A stretch of 64,000 nucleotides of DNA from Nocardioides renjunii (lineage in GTDB: Bacteria; Actinomycetota; Actinomycetes; Propionibacteriales; Nocardioidaceae), in NCBI RefSeq assembly GCF_034661175.1, contig NZ_CP141058.1, positions 1,302,001 to 1,366,000 of the forward strand, written 5' to 3'. The notes below the pieces were generated by a model. It had not been told where the DNA came from. It worked only from the letters and a program-made list of their open reading frames with translations, and ran no database searches. Position 1 is the first letter of the stretch, and the number at the start of each line of letters is the position of its first letter. Positions 63,283 to 64,000 of the stretch are shown piece after piece. Both the position numbers and the translations under genes were made by a program.

Positions 63283-63288
63283 CGTGTT
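63263..63288 (+). promoter_or_regulatory. SigR/SigH-type promoter GGAAT-N18-GTT
   Basis: GGAAT at 63263-63267 and GTT at 63286-63288 are exactly 18 bases apart, the consensus for promoters read by the thiol-stress sigma factor SigR (streptomycetes) or SigH (mycobacteria). It lies 90 bases before the sigR start, overlapping the stop of the hydrolase gene. Positive autoregulation is inferred. Confidence 0.75.
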
Positions 63289-63378
63289 GAGCCCTGTGTG
63301 CAGTCACTGATCCTCGAACGCCCCCGCGCCACCGAGCGCGGTGCTTCGCCTGCACCCACAGCGCTATCGTGGGAGGCG

Positions 63379-64000
63379 ATGACTGAATCAATCAAGGACG
63401 ACATGTCCCCGGCGGACGACGCCGTCGAGATCGTCGTGGATGACGAGTCCTCCGACGACCGGTCCGCGCGCTTCGAGCGCGACGCGCTGCCCTTCCTCGA
63501 CCAGCTCTACGGCGCGGCGATGCGGATGACGCGCAACCCCGCCGACGCCGAGGACCTCGTCCAGGAGACGTTCGCGAAGGCCTACAGCGCCTTCCACCAG
63601 TTCAAGCCCGGCACGAACCTCAAGGCCTGGCTCTACCGGATCCTCACCAACACCTACATCAACTCCTACCGCAAGAAGCAGCGCCAGCCGCAGCAGTCGA
63701 TGTCCGAGGACGTCGAGGACTGGCAGCTCGCACGCGCGGAGTCGCACTCCTCGACCGGGCTGCGCTCGGCGGAGATGGAGGCGCTGGAGCACCTCCCCGA
63801 CTCGGAGGTCAAGGACGCCCTGCAGCGACTGCCCGAGGAGTTCCGCCTCGCGGTCTACCTCGCCGACGTCGAGGGGTTCCCCTACAAGGAGATCGCCGAG
63901 ATCATGGACACGCCGATCGGCACCGTGATGTCGCGCCTGCACCGCGGTCGTCGCCAGCTGCGCGACATGCTCGCCGACTACGTCCGCACCAACGACCTGC
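63379..64000 (+). CDS. sigR: SigR/SigH-type ECF sigma factor, 3' partial
   Basis: The frame is open to the window edge (207 residues visible), so the stop is outside. Region 2 is [20 protein letters not shown] then [18 protein letters not shown], and [15 protein letters not shown] is a typical SigR section. Region 4 is [19 protein letters not shown], then [20 protein letters not shown]. It directs thiol-oxidative (disulfide) stress genes, and is usually followed by the zinc anti-sigma RsrA, which would lie just beyond the window. GGAGG lies 3 bases before the ATG. Confidence 0.93.
   Translation, partial: MTESIKDDMSPADDAVEIVVDDESSDDRSARFERDALPFLDQLYGAAMRMTRNPADAEDLVQETFAKAYSAFHQFKPGTNLKAWLYRILTNTYINSYRKKQRQPQQSMSEDVEDWQLARAESHSSTGLRSAEMEALEHLPDSEVKDALQRLPEEFRLAVYLADVEGFPYKEIAEIMDTPIGTVMSRLHRGRRQLRDMLADYVRTNDL

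Overview
The window comes from a high-GC actinobacterium. The best guess is Nocardioides or a close relative in Nocardioidaceae; this is inferred from gene content and was not tested by search. The signs are strong G/C preference at third codon positions, frequent GTG starts with GTGA or ATGA stop/start overlaps, an F420-type LLM enzyme, an actinobacterial paa (phenylacetate) cluster, a DUF222/13E12-type gene behind a LexA box, a SigR-type sigma factor with its typical promoter, and mycothiol-era stress genes rather than glutathione ones. No rRNA, tRNA, insertion sequence, prophage or CRISPR array was found.

Layout. 1-6 kb: the end of a 10-TM metal exporter, a hemerythrin, a zinc alcohol/formaldehyde dehydrogenase with an unknown partner, and a four-gene envelope/stress operon (holin-like, DUF3618). 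6-13 kb: a fatty acid desaturase, a YbdK-type carboxylate-amine ligase with an amidohydrolase, a very long protein joining an FAD/NAD(P) oxidoreductase to a TPR-type half, and a GNAT acetyltransferase. 13-20 kb: a tandem array of palindromic 52-bp repeats, an ACC-deaminase-like gene co-transcribed with its GntR regulator behind a perfect palindrome, a CDF transporter, two LLM oxidoreductases, an SDR and small membrane genes. 20-29 kb: the paa cluster, with paaZ divergent from paaABCDE-paaI, a TetR regulator, and paaK; a palindromic operator sits between paaZ and paaA. 29-32 kb: an SNF2 helicase and a DUF5709 gene. 32-37 kb: an accessory-looking patch with an alpha/beta hydrolase, a LexA-boxed DUF222 gene that has lost its HNH end, a secreted beta-helix protein and an APH-type kinase.

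39.6-44.8 kb holds the most interesting operon. A split ACAD10/11-like pair (APH-fold kinase plus acyl-CoA dehydrogenase) lies with two SDRs and a histidine phosphatase, divergent from a TetR gene whose start codon lies at the centre of a 29-bp perfect palindrome. By analogy to the levulinate (Lva) and mammalian ACAD10/11 pathways, it may process 4-hydroxyacyl-CoAs by phosphorylation and elimination.

44.8-56 kb carries a secreted metalloprotease, a cytidylyltransferase, DUF445, a secreted PLD-like protein, an S4 RNA-binding protein, an ABC-2 exporter divergent from a NarL-type two-component system, an FKBP, a CBS protein and hisN. 56-64 kb carries rsgA-aroA, a DoxX protein, a one-piece membrane sigma factor (ECF sigma, zinc finger, TM helices, Asp-Pro-Thr repeat stalk and extracellular domain), a degenerate GGDEF protein, a YedK/HMCES-type DNA-crosslink protein, an alpha/beta hydrolase, and the start of sigR behind a GGAAT-N18-GTT autoregulated-type promoter.
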